From the NCBI GenBank assembly GCA_019637265.1, contig JAHBVY010000007.1, forward strand, positions 1 through 64,000: a stretch of 64,000 nucleotides of DNA, given 5' to 3'. Made by a program: the position numbers and the translations under genes. The notes under the pieces are model-generated. The model saw only the letters and a list, made by a program, of their open reading frames with translations. It ran no database searches and was not told the origin of the DNA. Every line of letters begins with the position of its first letter. The first letter of the stretch is position 1. Of this stretch, positions 33,204-41,156 are shown piece by piece. The stretch is from Polyangiaceae bacterium. GTDB taxonomy: Bacteria; Myxococcota_A; Polyangia; Polyangiales; Polyangiaceae.

Positions 33204-35312
33204 CTAACCCTGAGCCAGCAGCTTGAAGTTCGCGACCCTGCCGCAGCTCTGCTCGATGTCCCGCATCAGGCGCAGGCGATTCTCCCGCAGGGGGACGTCG
33301 TCCACCATCACGAACACCGCCTCGAAGTAGGCGGCCAAGGTCGGAGCAAAGTCGACAATCGCCTGGAGCGCGCGCGGGTAGTCCTTGGAGGCGGCCGCGA
33401 GCTGCGCCTGCAAGGCGACGAACGCTTGGTACAGCGCCTGCTCTTCGGGCGGCACCGCGCCGAACTGGCTCGGGTCCACGGCGGCACCTGGCGGCGCTTG
33501 CTTCGCGATGTTCGCGGCGCGCTTGAACACCTCGCCCACCGTGGCGCGCGCGGCGCCATCCAGCGCGGCGAGCGCCGCCGCGCGGCGCTCCGCGTCCAGC
33601 GGGGAGCTGGCGTGAGCCGCCAGCACGGCCTCCACCACGTCCCCCGCGTAGCGCTCCGCCAGCACGCCGCGCAGCCGATCACGGAAGAAGTCCAGCAGGC
33701 GCGCGCGAGCGTCTTCGATCGAGAGATCGAGCGCCACGCCCTCGCCACGCTCACCCTGAGGAGCCAGGTAGCCCTGGTAAGCCGCGCTGAGCAGCTCGCT
33801 CAAATCCGCGTGGAATTGATGACCGATCAAGATCTTGAGGCAGCCGATGGTGGCGCGGCGCAGCGCCAGCGGATCGGCCGCGCCGGTCGGCGCCAAGCCC
33901 ACCGCGAAGCAGCCCACCAAGGTGTCCAGCCGATCGGCCAACGCCACCAGCGCCCCCTGCACGCTGGCGGGGAGCGCGTCGTCCGCGCCGCGCGGCTGGT
34001 AGTGCTCGGCGATCACGCGCGCCGCCTCGCGCGGCACCCCCTGCGCCACCGCGTACGCCGTACCGATCTCCCCCTGGAGCTCCGGGAACTCGCCGACCAT
34101 CAGCGTCACCAGATCGCACTTGGCGAGCCCCGCGCCGCGCGCGGCGCTCTCGATCACCGCAGCGTCCAACACTGCACCGTCCACCGTGAGCGCCGCGCCC
34201 AGCGCCCGCGTGAGGCGCTCGATGCGCCGCACCTTGTCCCCCACGCTGCCGAGCCGCTTGTGGAACACCACCTGATCGAGCGCCTCGCGCCGCGAGGCGA
34301 GCTCCCGCTTCATGTCCTCGTCGTAGAAGAACTTGGCGTCCGACAGCCGCGCCCGCATCACCCGATCATTGCCGCGCAGGATGTTCTCCGGGCGTTCGGC
34401 GGTGTTCGCCACCAAGAGGTAACGCGGGAGCAGCGCGCCGCTCGGGTCGCGCACCCCGAAGTAGCGCTGGTGATCCTTCGCGACGTCGAGCACCACCCGC
34501 TCCGGCAACGCGAGGAAGGCAGCGTCGAAGCTGCCCACGAGCACCTGCGGCTCCTCCACCAACGACAGGTTCTCACCCACCAAGAACGCGTCCTCAATCA
34601 AGCTACCGCCGATGGAAGCCGCCGCCTCGTGGAGGCGCGAGAGCATCAGCGCGCGGCGCGCGTCCGTGTCCACCAGCACGTGCTCTGCTGCGAGGCTCGC
34701 CACGTAAGCCGAGGGGCGCTCGACCTGGACCTCCCGGCCCAAGAAGCGGTGCCCCGCGGAGACGCGCCCCGCGCGGATCCCGGCGAACACCACGGGCAGC
34801 TGCTCCTCCCCGAACAGCGCCACCAGCCAGCGCACCGGACGACCGAACTCCGTGTCGCCATCGGACCAGCGCATCGACTTGCGAAACGGGATGCGGCCCG
34901 CGACGCGCGCCAGCGCCTCCGGCAAGAGCGCCGTCGCCGCCTCACCCTTCGCCACCCGACGCGCCGCGAGGTACTCCCCCTTGGGCGTCTCCTGACGCGT
35001 GAGCGCGCTCACCTCGACGCCCAGCTTGCTCGCGAACGCCTCACCCGCGCGGGTGAGCTTGCCGTCCGCGTCGAAGGCGACGCGCGCCGGCGGGCCGAGC
35101 ACCTCTTCATCCAGATCGGCCTGCGCCTCGTCCACGCCCTGCACGATGAGCGCGAGGCGCCGCGGGGTGCCACCGACCCACACCTCCCCGTGCCCCAGCC
35201 GAAGCGAGGCGAGCTCCTCTCGAATCAGCCCGGGCAGCGCGGCGAGCGCCCCCGCGACGAAGGAGGAGGGCAGCTCCTCGGCGCCAATTTCCAGCAGTAA
35301 ATCGCGAGCCAT
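33204..35312 (-). CDS. glyS: Glycine--tRNA ligase beta subunit
   Basis: Beta subunit of the bacterial alpha2beta2 glycyl-tRNA synthetase; it binds tRNA-Gly and assists the catalytic alpha subunit. The 702-residue length and motifs are typical: DLLLEIGAEELPSSF, ALPGLIREEL, MRWSDGDTEFGRPVRWLVAL, GHRFLG, DHQRYFGVRD, LPRYLLVANT, FFYDEDMKRELASR and LADRLDTLVGCFAVGLAPTG, with a C-terminal anticodon-binding helical region. ATG 35312 follows GAGAGGT. The alpha subunit gene glyQ, usually adjacent, is not in the window. It lies downstream of fabH and a 39-codon ORF. Confidence 0.95.
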   Translation of the reverse strand: MARDLLLEIGAEELPSSFVAGALAALPGLIREELASLRLGHGEVWVGGTPRRLALIVQGVDEAQADLDEEVLGPPARVAFDADGKLTRAGEAFASKLGVEVSALTRQETPKGEYLAARRVAKGEAATALLPEALARVAGRIPFRKSMRWSDGDTEFGRPVRWLVALFGEEQLPVVFAGIRAGRVSAGHRFLGREVQVERPSAYVASLAAEHVLVDTDARRALMLSRLHEAAASIGGSLIEDAFLVGENLSLVEEPQVLVGSFDAAFLALPERVVLDVAKDHQRYFGVRDPSGALLPRYLLVANTAERPENILRGNDRVMRARLSDAKFFYDEDMKRELASRREALDQVVFHKRLGSVGDKVRRIERLTRALGAALTVDGAVLDAAVIESAARGAGLAKCDLVTLMVGEFPELQGEIGTAYAVAQGVPREAARVIAEHYQPRGADDALPASVQGALVALADRLDTLVGCFAVGLAPTGAADPLALRRATIGCLKILIGHQFHADLSELLSAAYQGYLAPQGERGEGVALDLSIEDARARLLDFFRDRLRGVLAERYAGDVVEAVLAAHASSPLDAERRAAALAALDGAARATVGEVFKRAANIAKQAPPGAAVDPSQFGAVPPEEQALYQAFVALQAQLAAASKDYPRALQAIVDFAPTLAAYFEAVFVMVDDVPLRENRLRLMRDIEQSCGRVANFKLLAQG

Positions 35313-35431
35313 CAGACCTCTCGGCCGCGCTCGGCGACCTCAATAGAGCGCCGCGTCATAGCTCAGGCCTGCGGATCCGTCGACTGCCGTCGGCCAACCT
35401 CGTTCGGGGGTGAGGGGCGCACCCGCTCGGT

Positions 35432-35466
35432 GGTTTGGCAGACGTCACCCAGCGTGCTGCCAAACC
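35432..35466. terminator. Hairpin made by two inverted GGTTTGGC elements
   Basis: GGTTTGGCAG (35432-35441) pairs perfectly with CTGCCAAACC (35457-35466) across a 15-base loop. One arm is part of the dispersed motif at 35459. It lies between fabH/ORF39 and glyS. Confidence 0.5.
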
Positions 35467-35480
35467 CCCAAAACCAACCG
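35459..35480 (+). repeat. Dispersed C/A motif
   Basis: GCCAAACCCCCAAAACCAAC, 28 bases beyond the stop of the 39-codon ORF. Confidence 0.65.
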
Positions 35481-35507
35481 CCCTGGAGCCCCCCGATCAG
35501 CTGACCG

Positions 35508-35627
35508 TCACACGCGCCGGTGCAGCTCCCGCGCGACGCCCTGTTCGTCGATGAAGAGCGACGCTCGGTGATCGCCCTGGCGCACCGACGACCTGCCGCG
35601 CGGCCCCAGCTCGTCAGCGCTGCTCAC
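35508..35627 (-). CDS. 39-aa ORF translationally coupled to fabH
   Basis: GTG 35627 overlaps the fabH stop (GTGA) and the frame runs 39 codons to a TGA. The peptide begins MSSADELGPRGRSS and ends FIDEQGVARELHRRV. The composition is normal and the overlap is of the kind used for coupled translation. The family is not recognised; the second half could be the remnant of a longer protein. It fills much of the fabH-glyS gap. Confidence 0.4.
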   Translation of the reverse strand: MSSADELGPRGRSSVRQGDHRASLFIDEQGVARELHRRV

Positions 35628-36658
35628 CAGTCGATGATCGCCGCGCCCCAGGTGAAGCCGGAGCCGAAGGCGGCGGTGGCGACCTTCATGCCGCGCTTCA
35701 GGCGCCCGCTGCGCTCCGCCTCCGCCAGCAAGATCGGGATGGTGGCGGCCGTGGTGTTGCCGTAGCGCATGATGTTGTTCACCAGCTTGTCCTCCGGGAT
35801 GCCGAGGACCTCCTTCGCCAGGTACTGGTTGATGCGCAGGTTCGCCTGATGGAACACGAACAAGTCCACGTCATTGACCGTCAGGTTCTCTGAGGAGAAC
35901 ACCCGCATCAGGCTCTCCGCCATGCGCTGCACGGCGTTCTTGAACACCTTGCGGCCTTCCATGTTGGCCCACATCAGGCTCGGGTCCACGATGCCGCGGC
36001 CCTGCTCGTCCTGCGGGATGAACGGCCGCTGCCGCATGTCCCACACCTTCTGGCACAGCGCCTCCGCGTAGCGACCATCGGCGCCGAGGTGCCACTTGCG
36101 CACCCCGCGATCTTCATCAGTCGCGCTGACGATCACCGCGCCCGCGCCGTCGCCGAACAAACACGACACGGTGCGCCCGCGGCTCGTGAGATCCAGCGCC
36201 GCCGAGTGCGTCTCCGAGCCCACCACCAAGACGTGCTTCATCGCGCCGGACTGCACCAGCGAGGCCGCGGTGCCGAGGCTGTAGAGGAAGCCCGAGCATT
36301 GGTTTCGCACGTCCAGCGCCGGCACGAAGGTGGCGCCGTCCCCTTCGCATAGTCCAAGGCGCTGACCAAGCAGCACGCCCGAGCCGGGGAAGGCGAAATC
36401 CGGCGACAGCGTCGCCAGCACGATCATCCCGATGTCCTTCGGCTCGAGCCCGGCGGCCTCGATCGCCTGCCGCGCGGCGTGCTCCGCCAGCTCGCCGGTG
36501 CCGACCCCTTCAGCAGCGAAGCGCCGCTCTTCGATCCCAGTGCGCTCGACGATCCACTCGTGCGTGGTGTCGATGCCGTACTCCTCCCGCAGCATGTCGT
36601 TGGTCACGACGCGTGGGGGGACATAGAAACCAGTACCGGAGATGTAAGCGTTGGGCAT
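35624..36658 (-). CDS. fabH: 3-oxoacyl-ACP synthase III (KASIII) family protein
   Basis: Condensing enzyme with thiolase fold; FabH starts fatty-acid synthesis by joining acetyl-CoA to malonyl-ACP, while relatives prime other pathways. The Cys-His-Asn triad is complete: Cys121 in RNQCSGF, His270 in FHQANLRI, Asn301 in YGNTTAATIP. WIVERTGIEERRF and GDGAGAVIV are also typical. At 344 residues it is slightly longer than E. coli FabH, with an insertion around WDMRQRPFIPQDEQGRG, so a specialised substrate is possible. It stands apart from a fab cluster, divergent from hslO. Confidence 0.92.
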   Translation of the reverse strand: MPNAYISGTGFYVPPRVVTNDMLREEYGIDTTHEWIVERTGIEERRFAAEGVGTGELAEHAARQAIEAAGLEPKDIGMIVLATLSPDFAFPGSGVLLGQRLGLCEGDGATFVPALDVRNQCSGFLYSLGTAASLVQSGAMKHVLVVGSETHSAALDLTSRGRTVSCLFGDGAGAVIVSATDEDRGVRKWHLGADGRYAEALCQKVWDMRQRPFIPQDEQGRGIVDPSLMWANMEGRKVFKNAVQRMAESLMRVFSSENLTVNDVDLFVFHQANLRINQYLAKEVLGIPEDKLVNNIMRYGNTTAATIPILLAEAERSGRLKRGMKVATAAFGSGFTWGAAIIDW

Positions 36659-36842
36659 GCTCTTGGCTCATCCTCTTTGGATCTGAAGTCATCACTGAAA
36701 TGTCGTGCGGCGCCCCGAGCCCCTCACGCCACCACTCACCCCGCAGGATCACCCAGCGTGACCCCGGAGCGCCCTCGCTCGATCCGCGCGGGGACCGCCC
36801 GTTCTTTCACCAGGGCGCCTCGACTGCAAGAGTCACGCGGCG

Positions 36843-36848
36843 TAGTCT
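36843..36848 (+). promoter_or_regulatory. TANNNT box (TAGTCT) 6 nt before ATG 36855
   Basis: TAGTCT ends six bases before ATG 36855, supporting that start for hslO over ATG 36957. No Shine-Dalgarno site. Confidence 0.45.
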
Positions 36849-36854
36849 CGTGAA

Positions 36855-37805
36855 ATGTCGGAGCCCAAAAGCGGGCCGCCAGCGCGCGACACGCTCAGTT
36901 CAGGAGATGAGGCAGCGCCCGATCGAGCCGAATCGACGCGAGGCAATCCCGCGCGAATGACCGATCACGTCGTGCGCGCGATCACGGACGACGGCTCGTT
37001 CCGAGTCATCACCGCGCGCACCACCCTCACGACGCAGCGCGCGGCGCGCGTCCAACGCACAACTGGTAAGACCACTGAGCACTTCGCCAACCTGCTCACC
37101 GGCGCCGTGCTGTTCCGCGAGACGATGGCGCCCGACCTCCGCGTGCAGGTCATCTTGAGCGGCGCGGGCGGGCGCGGGCGCTTGGTCGCGGACTCCCATC
37201 CCTCCGGGGAGACGCGGGGCCTGGTGCAGCTCGGCAAGGGCAGCGCGCCCATCGAGCTCGGCGGCGACGCGCGCATCATGCTCATGCGCTCGCTGTCGAG
37301 CGGCAGGCTCCAGCAGGGCGTGGTGGAGGCCTCGGAGGAGGGCGGCATCTCGGCGGCCTTCATGAGCTACATGCAGCAGTCGGAGCAGGTGGTGTCGATG
37401 CTGGCGGTGGACAGCGTCATCGAGGCTGACCAAGTGGTGGCCGCCGGGGGCTACCTGGTGCAGCTGCTCCCCGAGGTGGACAGGAGCGTGCTCGGCGTGA
37501 TGACGGAGCGCTTGGAGGATTTCCGCAGCGTCGCGCGCTGGGTCAGTCAGGATGACTTCACGCCGGACCTGCTGATGCAGGAGCTGCTCTACGGCATCCC
37601 CTACACGCGCCTGGAGGAGGACGCCGTGCGCTTCGGCTGCTGGTGCAGCGAGACGACGATGCTCGGCGCCCTGACCAGCCTGCCCCACGCCGACATCGAG
37701 GAGCTGGTGAAGGACGGCGAGGTCCTGGAGATCGAGTGTGACTATTGCCACACGGAATACAAGGTCGCGCCGCAGCGCCTGCGCGGCATGCTGTCCCCCA
37801 GCTGA
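36855..37805 (+). CDS. hslO: Redox-regulated molecular chaperone Hsp33
   Basis: Cytosolic holdase activated by oxidative unfolding when its zinc-binding cysteines form disulfides. The zinc site is present as CxC (FGCWCSE) and CxxC (ECDYCHTEY) near the C terminus, and the body has EHFANLLTGAVLFRETM, VQVILSGAGGRGRLVADSHP and YMQQSEQV. The N-terminal 34 residues are extra and disordered; ATG 36957 would remove them, but the TAGTCT box points to ATG 36855. The nucleotidase gene begins about 12 bases downstream and may be co-transcribed. Confidence 0.93.
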   Translation: MSEPKSGPPARDTLSSGDEAAPDRAESTRGNPARMTDHVVRAITDDGSFRVITARTTLTTQRAARVQRTTGKTTEHFANLLTGAVLFRETMAPDLRVQVILSGAGGRGRLVADSHPSGETRGLVQLGKGSAPIELGGDARIMLMRSLSSGRLQQGVVEASEEGGISAAFMSYMQQSEQVVSMLAVDSVIEADQVVAAGGYLVQLLPEVDRSVLGVMTERLEDFRSVARWVSQDDFTPDLLMQELLYGIPYTRLEEDAVRFGCWCSETTMLGALTSLPHADIEELVKDGEVLEIECDYCHTEYKVAPQRLRGMLSPS

Positions 37806-37816
37806 GGAGCCGCCAG

Positions 37817-39805
37817 GTGACTGACGAAGCACGCGGCGCACCGCCGGCCGCATCGAAGCGCGCGCAGCGCGAGCCCCTCGGCAACGTGGAGCAAAATGGA
37901 GCGAGGCGACCGCGCCCGCAGGGAGCCGCGACCGACGCGGAGCTGCCACCACCGCCGCGTGGGTTTTTGGGGGTTGGGGACCGCCACCGCGGCGCCGCGC
38001 GGTGCCGCCTGGCCCTGCGCACCCCGGGAGCAAGGAAAACAGGTGCCTCCAAACCCCGCCCCCGAGCGCCGCTGCTCCCCGCGCTCCTGCTAGTCACCGC
38101 TTGCGGCGCCACCTCACCGGGCGCCGAGACGCCCAGCGCCGAAGCGCCGGCTCCCAGCCCCTCCCCGGCGGCGTCCGTTCGCCTCACGATCGTCGGCACC
38201 AACGACATGCACGGCGCGGTCACTCGGCTGCCGCTCTTGTCAGCTTATTTGACGAACCTCCGCGCGGAGCTCGGCGGCGCGGGCGGCCTCGTGCTGGTGG
38301 ACGCGGGGGACATCTTCCAAGGCAGCCTGGAGTCCAACACCGGTGAGGGGGACGTCATGATCCAGGCGATGAACCAGCTCGGCTTCGCGGCGGCCGCGGT
38401 CGGCAACCACGAGTTCGACTTCGGTCCGCTGGGGCCACCGCACGCCGAGCTGAACAGCGACCCCCAGGGCGCGCTCCGGGCGCGGCTCGCGGAGGCGCGC
38501 TTCCCCTTCTTGGCAGCGAACCTGACGACATCCGCCGGTGAGCTCCCGAGCTGGGACAACCTCCACCGAAGCGCGCTGATCGAGGTGGCGGGCGTGAAGG
38601 TGGGCCTCGTGGGCCTCGCCACCCCGCAGACCTCGCACATCGTGCTCCCCGCCTACGTGGCGGGGCTCGAGTTCACCGATCCGCGCGCTGCGTTGGAGCA
38701 GGAGGCGCGCGCGCTGCGCGCCGCCGGCGCGAGCGTGGTGGTGGTCACCGGACACCTCGGCGGCAGCTGCACCGAGCTGACGGATCCTCACGCCCTCGCC
38801 AGCTGCGACCCGAAGGAAGAGGTGATGGAGGTGGTGAGCGGCCTCCCGCCGGGGCTCGTGGACGTCTTCGTCGGCGGTCACACCCACAAGGCCATCGCTC
38901 ACGAGGTGAGCGGCGTGGCGGTGGTGGAGAGCTACTCGAAGCTGCGCGCCTTCTCGCGGGTGGACCTCACGCTGGAGGTGGCGCGAACCAGCGCGAGCCA
39001 GCGCGTCGCGGAGCGACGCATCTTCCCGCCGCAGGCGCTGTGCGACGACGCGAGCGACGCCCTCGAGACCTGCACCGGCACGGAGTACGCGGGCCGCCCG
39101 CTGACGCCCGACCCCGCCATGCAGGCGCTGATCGCCCCCGCGCTGGAGCGCGCCCGTGAGGCGCGCGAGCGCGCCATCGGCGTCACGCTCAGCGCCCCCG
39201 CCGAGCGCGCCTACGATGAGCCCTCGGCGCTCGGTGATTTGTTCGCTGACCTGACCTTGGCCGCGGGCCGCCGCGGCAAGACCGGCAAACGAGGCGCCGA
39301 CGTGGCGGTGGCCAACGGGGGCGGCCTGCGCGCCGATCTGCCCGCCGGGCCGCTCCGCTACGGCGCGCTGTTCAGCGCCATGCCCTTCGACAACCGGCTC
39401 GGCTACGTGCGCCTCACCGGCGCCCAGCTCTCCCAGGTGCTCGCCGCGCACCTGGGGCGCGAGCAAGGCGGTGTGCTGTCGATCGCGGGCTTGCGCACCC
39501 AGGCGCGGTGTCAAGCAGGTCAACTGACGGTGACGTTGACGCGCCCGAACGGCGCCGCCGTGAAGGGCACGGAGACGCTGTGGCTGGTCACCAGCGACTA
39601 CCTCGCGACCGGGGGTGACGGCCTGCTCAGCCCGATCGAGCTCACGGAGGACGCGGTGCAGCTGGCGCCCGGCGCCCTGCTCCGCGATCGCTTCGCCGAG
39701 GAGCTCGCGGCGCTCGGCGCTCGCGGCCCTCTCGACCCCAGCCTGAAGGCGGGCGCCGCGCCGCGCCTGGACGGCGCCGACCGACGCCCCGTGCGCTGCG
39801 ACTGA
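37817..39805 (+). CDS. UshA-like 5'-nucleotidase/2',3'-cyclic phosphodiesterase lipoprotein
   Basis: Periplasmic or surface metallophosphatase. Metal-site motifs: IVGTNDMHGAV, VDAGDIFQGS, VGNHEFDFG, VVTGHLGG and VGGHTHK; the 5'-nucleotidase C-terminal domain has VAVANGGGLRADL and FSAMPFDNRLGYV. The lipobox LLLVTAC places the lipid-anchored Cys about 95 residues after GTG 37817, which is too long for a signal peptide. A start inside is likelier: TTG 37967, within a copy of the dispersed motif, puts the Cys at residue 46. GTG 37817 has GAGGAG upstream. The true N terminus is unresolved. Confidence 0.88.
   Translation: MTDEARGAPPAASKRAQREPLGNVEQNGARRPRPQGAATDAELPPPPRGFLGVGDRHRGAARCRLALRTPGARKTGASKPRPRAPLLPALLLVTACGATSPGAETPSAEAPAPSPSPAASVRLTIVGTNDMHGAVTRLPLLSAYLTNLRAELGGAGGLVLVDAGDIFQGSLESNTGEGDVMIQAMNQLGFAAAAVGNHEFDFGPLGPPHAELNSDPQGALRARLAEARFPFLAANLTTSAGELPSWDNLHRSALIEVAGVKVGLVGLATPQTSHIVLPAYVAGLEFTDPRAALEQEARALRAAGASVVVVTGHLGGSCTELTDPHALASCDPKEEVMEVVSGLPPGLVDVFVGGHTHKAIAHEVSGVAVVESYSKLRAFSRVDLTLEVARTSASQRVAERRIFPPQALCDDASDALETCTGTEYAGRPLTPDPAMQALIAPALERAREARERAIGVTLSAPAERAYDEPSALGDLFADLTLAAGRRGKTGKRGADVAVANGGGLRADLPAGPLRYGALFSAMPFDNRLGYVRLTGAQLSQVLAAHLGREQGGVLSIAGLRTQARCQAGQLTVTLTRPNGAAVKGTETLWLVTSDYLATGGDGLLSPIELTEDAVQLAPGALLRDRFAEELAALGARGPLDPSLKAGAAPRLDGADRRPVRCD
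37961..37979 (+). repeat. Dispersed motif (G strand) in the nucleotidase 5' region
   Basis: GGGTTTTTGGGGGTTGGGG, followed by CACCGCGGCGCC, a tail also found after the copy at 47574. Confidence 0.55.
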
Positions 39806-39852
39806 GGTGAGGAGGTCAACGCGGCGGCACCTGGGGGCGCGCCGCGACGGAG

Positions 39853-39936
39853 GGGGGCAGGCACGGGGGCCTGCCCCTACGTGAGCCATGCGACTGAAGC
39901 AGGGGGCAGGCACGGGGGCCTGCCCCTACATGAGCC
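39853..39936. repeat. Two copies of a palindromic GGGCAGGC...GCCTGCCC element
   Basis: The unit GGGGGCAGGCACGGGGGCCT continues GCCCCTAC and is followed by (G/A)TGAGCC; copies lie at 39853-39887 and 39902-39936, 49 bases apart. Each folds on itself (GGGCAGGC with GCCTGCCC). It resembles REP-like palindromes of the GTAGGGGCAGGCC type dispersed in unrelated bacterial genomes. Confidence 0.85.
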
Positions 39937-40042
39937 GACGGTGCTCGCAGCGCCTTGAAGGCCTCCGCGGCCGCCGCTCAGATCTTGAGCACCCAGCGCC
40001 GCGCTTGCGCTGGGGTGGCGCAGTCGAGGGACGCGCGGGGCT

Positions 40043-40066
40043 CCCCAACCCCAAAAACCCCTGGGG
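40043..40066 (+). repeat. Dispersed C/A motif with hairpin ends
   Basis: Begins CCCCAACCCCAAAAACCCC and ends TGGGG, so the outer five bases can pair. Confidence 0.55.
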
Positions 40067-40280
40067 AACGCGGCCCCCGCGGCTTGGCACGCCGCTTGGA
40101 TAAGGGGTGGGCACGAAGGCGACGCGCCGCGGTGCGAGGGACCTCACGCGGGGCTCCAGTTGGTTCCGCACGGAAACAATCGATCGCGGCGCATCGTCAC
40201 CTTGGCTGATTCTTTACGGCGCCTGCGCCGTGGAGCTGAAGCGAAGGCAACCTGACCGAGCGAGACGAGGAGGTTCAGTC

Positions 40281-41153
40281 ATGATGATTCGATTCTGGGG
40301 AGTGCGGGGCAGCGTGGCGTCGCCGGGCAGCAGCACGGCGAAGGTGGGCGGGAACACGCCGTGCGTGGAGGTGGTGTGCGGCGACGAGCGCGACGAGCAC
40401 GCGACGCGGCTGGTGTTCGACGCCGGCACCGGGCTGCGCGCCCTGGGTGACGCGCTGATCGCGGGCGGCGCGCTGACGCGCGGCGGGGTGCACCTGAACC
40501 TCCTGTTCAGCCACTATCACTGGGACCACATCCAAGGGCTGCCGCTGTTCACGCCGCTCTACATCCCGGGCACTCGGCTCGAGATCTTCGGGCCGAGCTT
40601 CGGTGGTGGCGCCGAGGCGGTGCTCGAGGCGCAGATGCAGGCGCCGGTGTTCCCGGTGCCGTTCAAGGAGCTGCCGTCCACGCTCCGCTTCCACGAAGCG
40701 ACGAGCGGCATGCCGTTTCAGGTGGGCGCGGCGACCGTCACCCCGGGCAAGCTGAACCACCCGGGCGGCGTGCTCGGCTATCGGGTGGACTACGAGGGCA
40801 AGAGCGTCGTGTACGCCACGGACACGGAGCACTACAGCTGCCTGGACCCGGCGCTCCTCCAGCTGGCGCGCGGCGCGGACGTGCTCATCTACGACTCGAT
40901 GTACCTGCCGGAGGAATACCGTGGGGAAATTGGGATGAGCAAGGTGGGCTGGGGTCACTCGACCTTCGAGGCGGGCGCGGCGATCGCGAGCGCCGCCAGC
41001 GTGAAGCAGCTGATCTTGTTTCACCACGACCCGACGCGCGACGACTGGGGCGTGGTGGAGCTCGAGGCGCGGGCGCGGCAGCTGTTCCCCAGCACCTCCG
41101 CGGCGCGGGAGGGTCAGCACGTGATGGTGTCGCGACCGGCGCGCGCGGCCTGA
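40281..41153 (+). CDS. MBL-fold metallohydrolase, 290 aa
   Basis: Metallo-beta-lactamase fold beginning MMIRFWGVRGSVASPG, with the metal motif HxHxDH in FSHYHWDHIQG, KLNHPGGVLGYRV, the metal-bridging Asp in YATDTEH and a late LILFHHDPTRDD. This matches the RNase Z/PhnP-like class often annotated as cyclic-nucleotide phosphodiesterase or response-regulator-associated hydrolase; the substrate is unknown. ATG 40281 has AGGAGG seven bases upstream. The sigma-54 activator follows four bases later, so an operon and a signalling link are likely. Confidence 0.9.
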   Translation: MMIRFWGVRGSVASPGSSTAKVGGNTPCVEVVCGDERDEHATRLVFDAGTGLRALGDALIAGGALTRGGVHLNLLFSHYHWDHIQGLPLFTPLYIPGTRLEIFGPSFGGGAEAVLEAQMQAPVFPVPFKELPSTLRFHEATSGMPFQVGAATVTPGKLNHPGGVLGYRVDYEGKSVVYATDTEHYSCLDPALLQLARGADVLIYDSMYLPEEYRGEIGMSKVGWGHSTFEAGAAIASAASVKQLILFHHDPTRDDWGVVELEARARQLFPSTSAAREGQHVMVSRPARAA

Positions 41154-41156
41154 GCC

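Larger units (their letters stand above)
39806..40280. other. 475-bp gap rich in repeats before the MBL gene
   Basis: No credible gene. It contains a palindromic repeat pair (39853-39936), a hairpin (39991-40016), a dispersed C/A motif (40043-40066) and the Shine-Dalgarno site of the MBL gene (AGGAGG, 40268-40273). Confidence 0.6.

Noticed and set aside
33426..35300. 624-codon plus-strand ORF opposite glyS
   Set aside because: Antisense shadow of glyS.
38240..39913. 557-codon minus-strand ORF opposite the nucleotidase
   Set aside because: Antisense shadow; the plus strand carries all metallophosphatase motifs.
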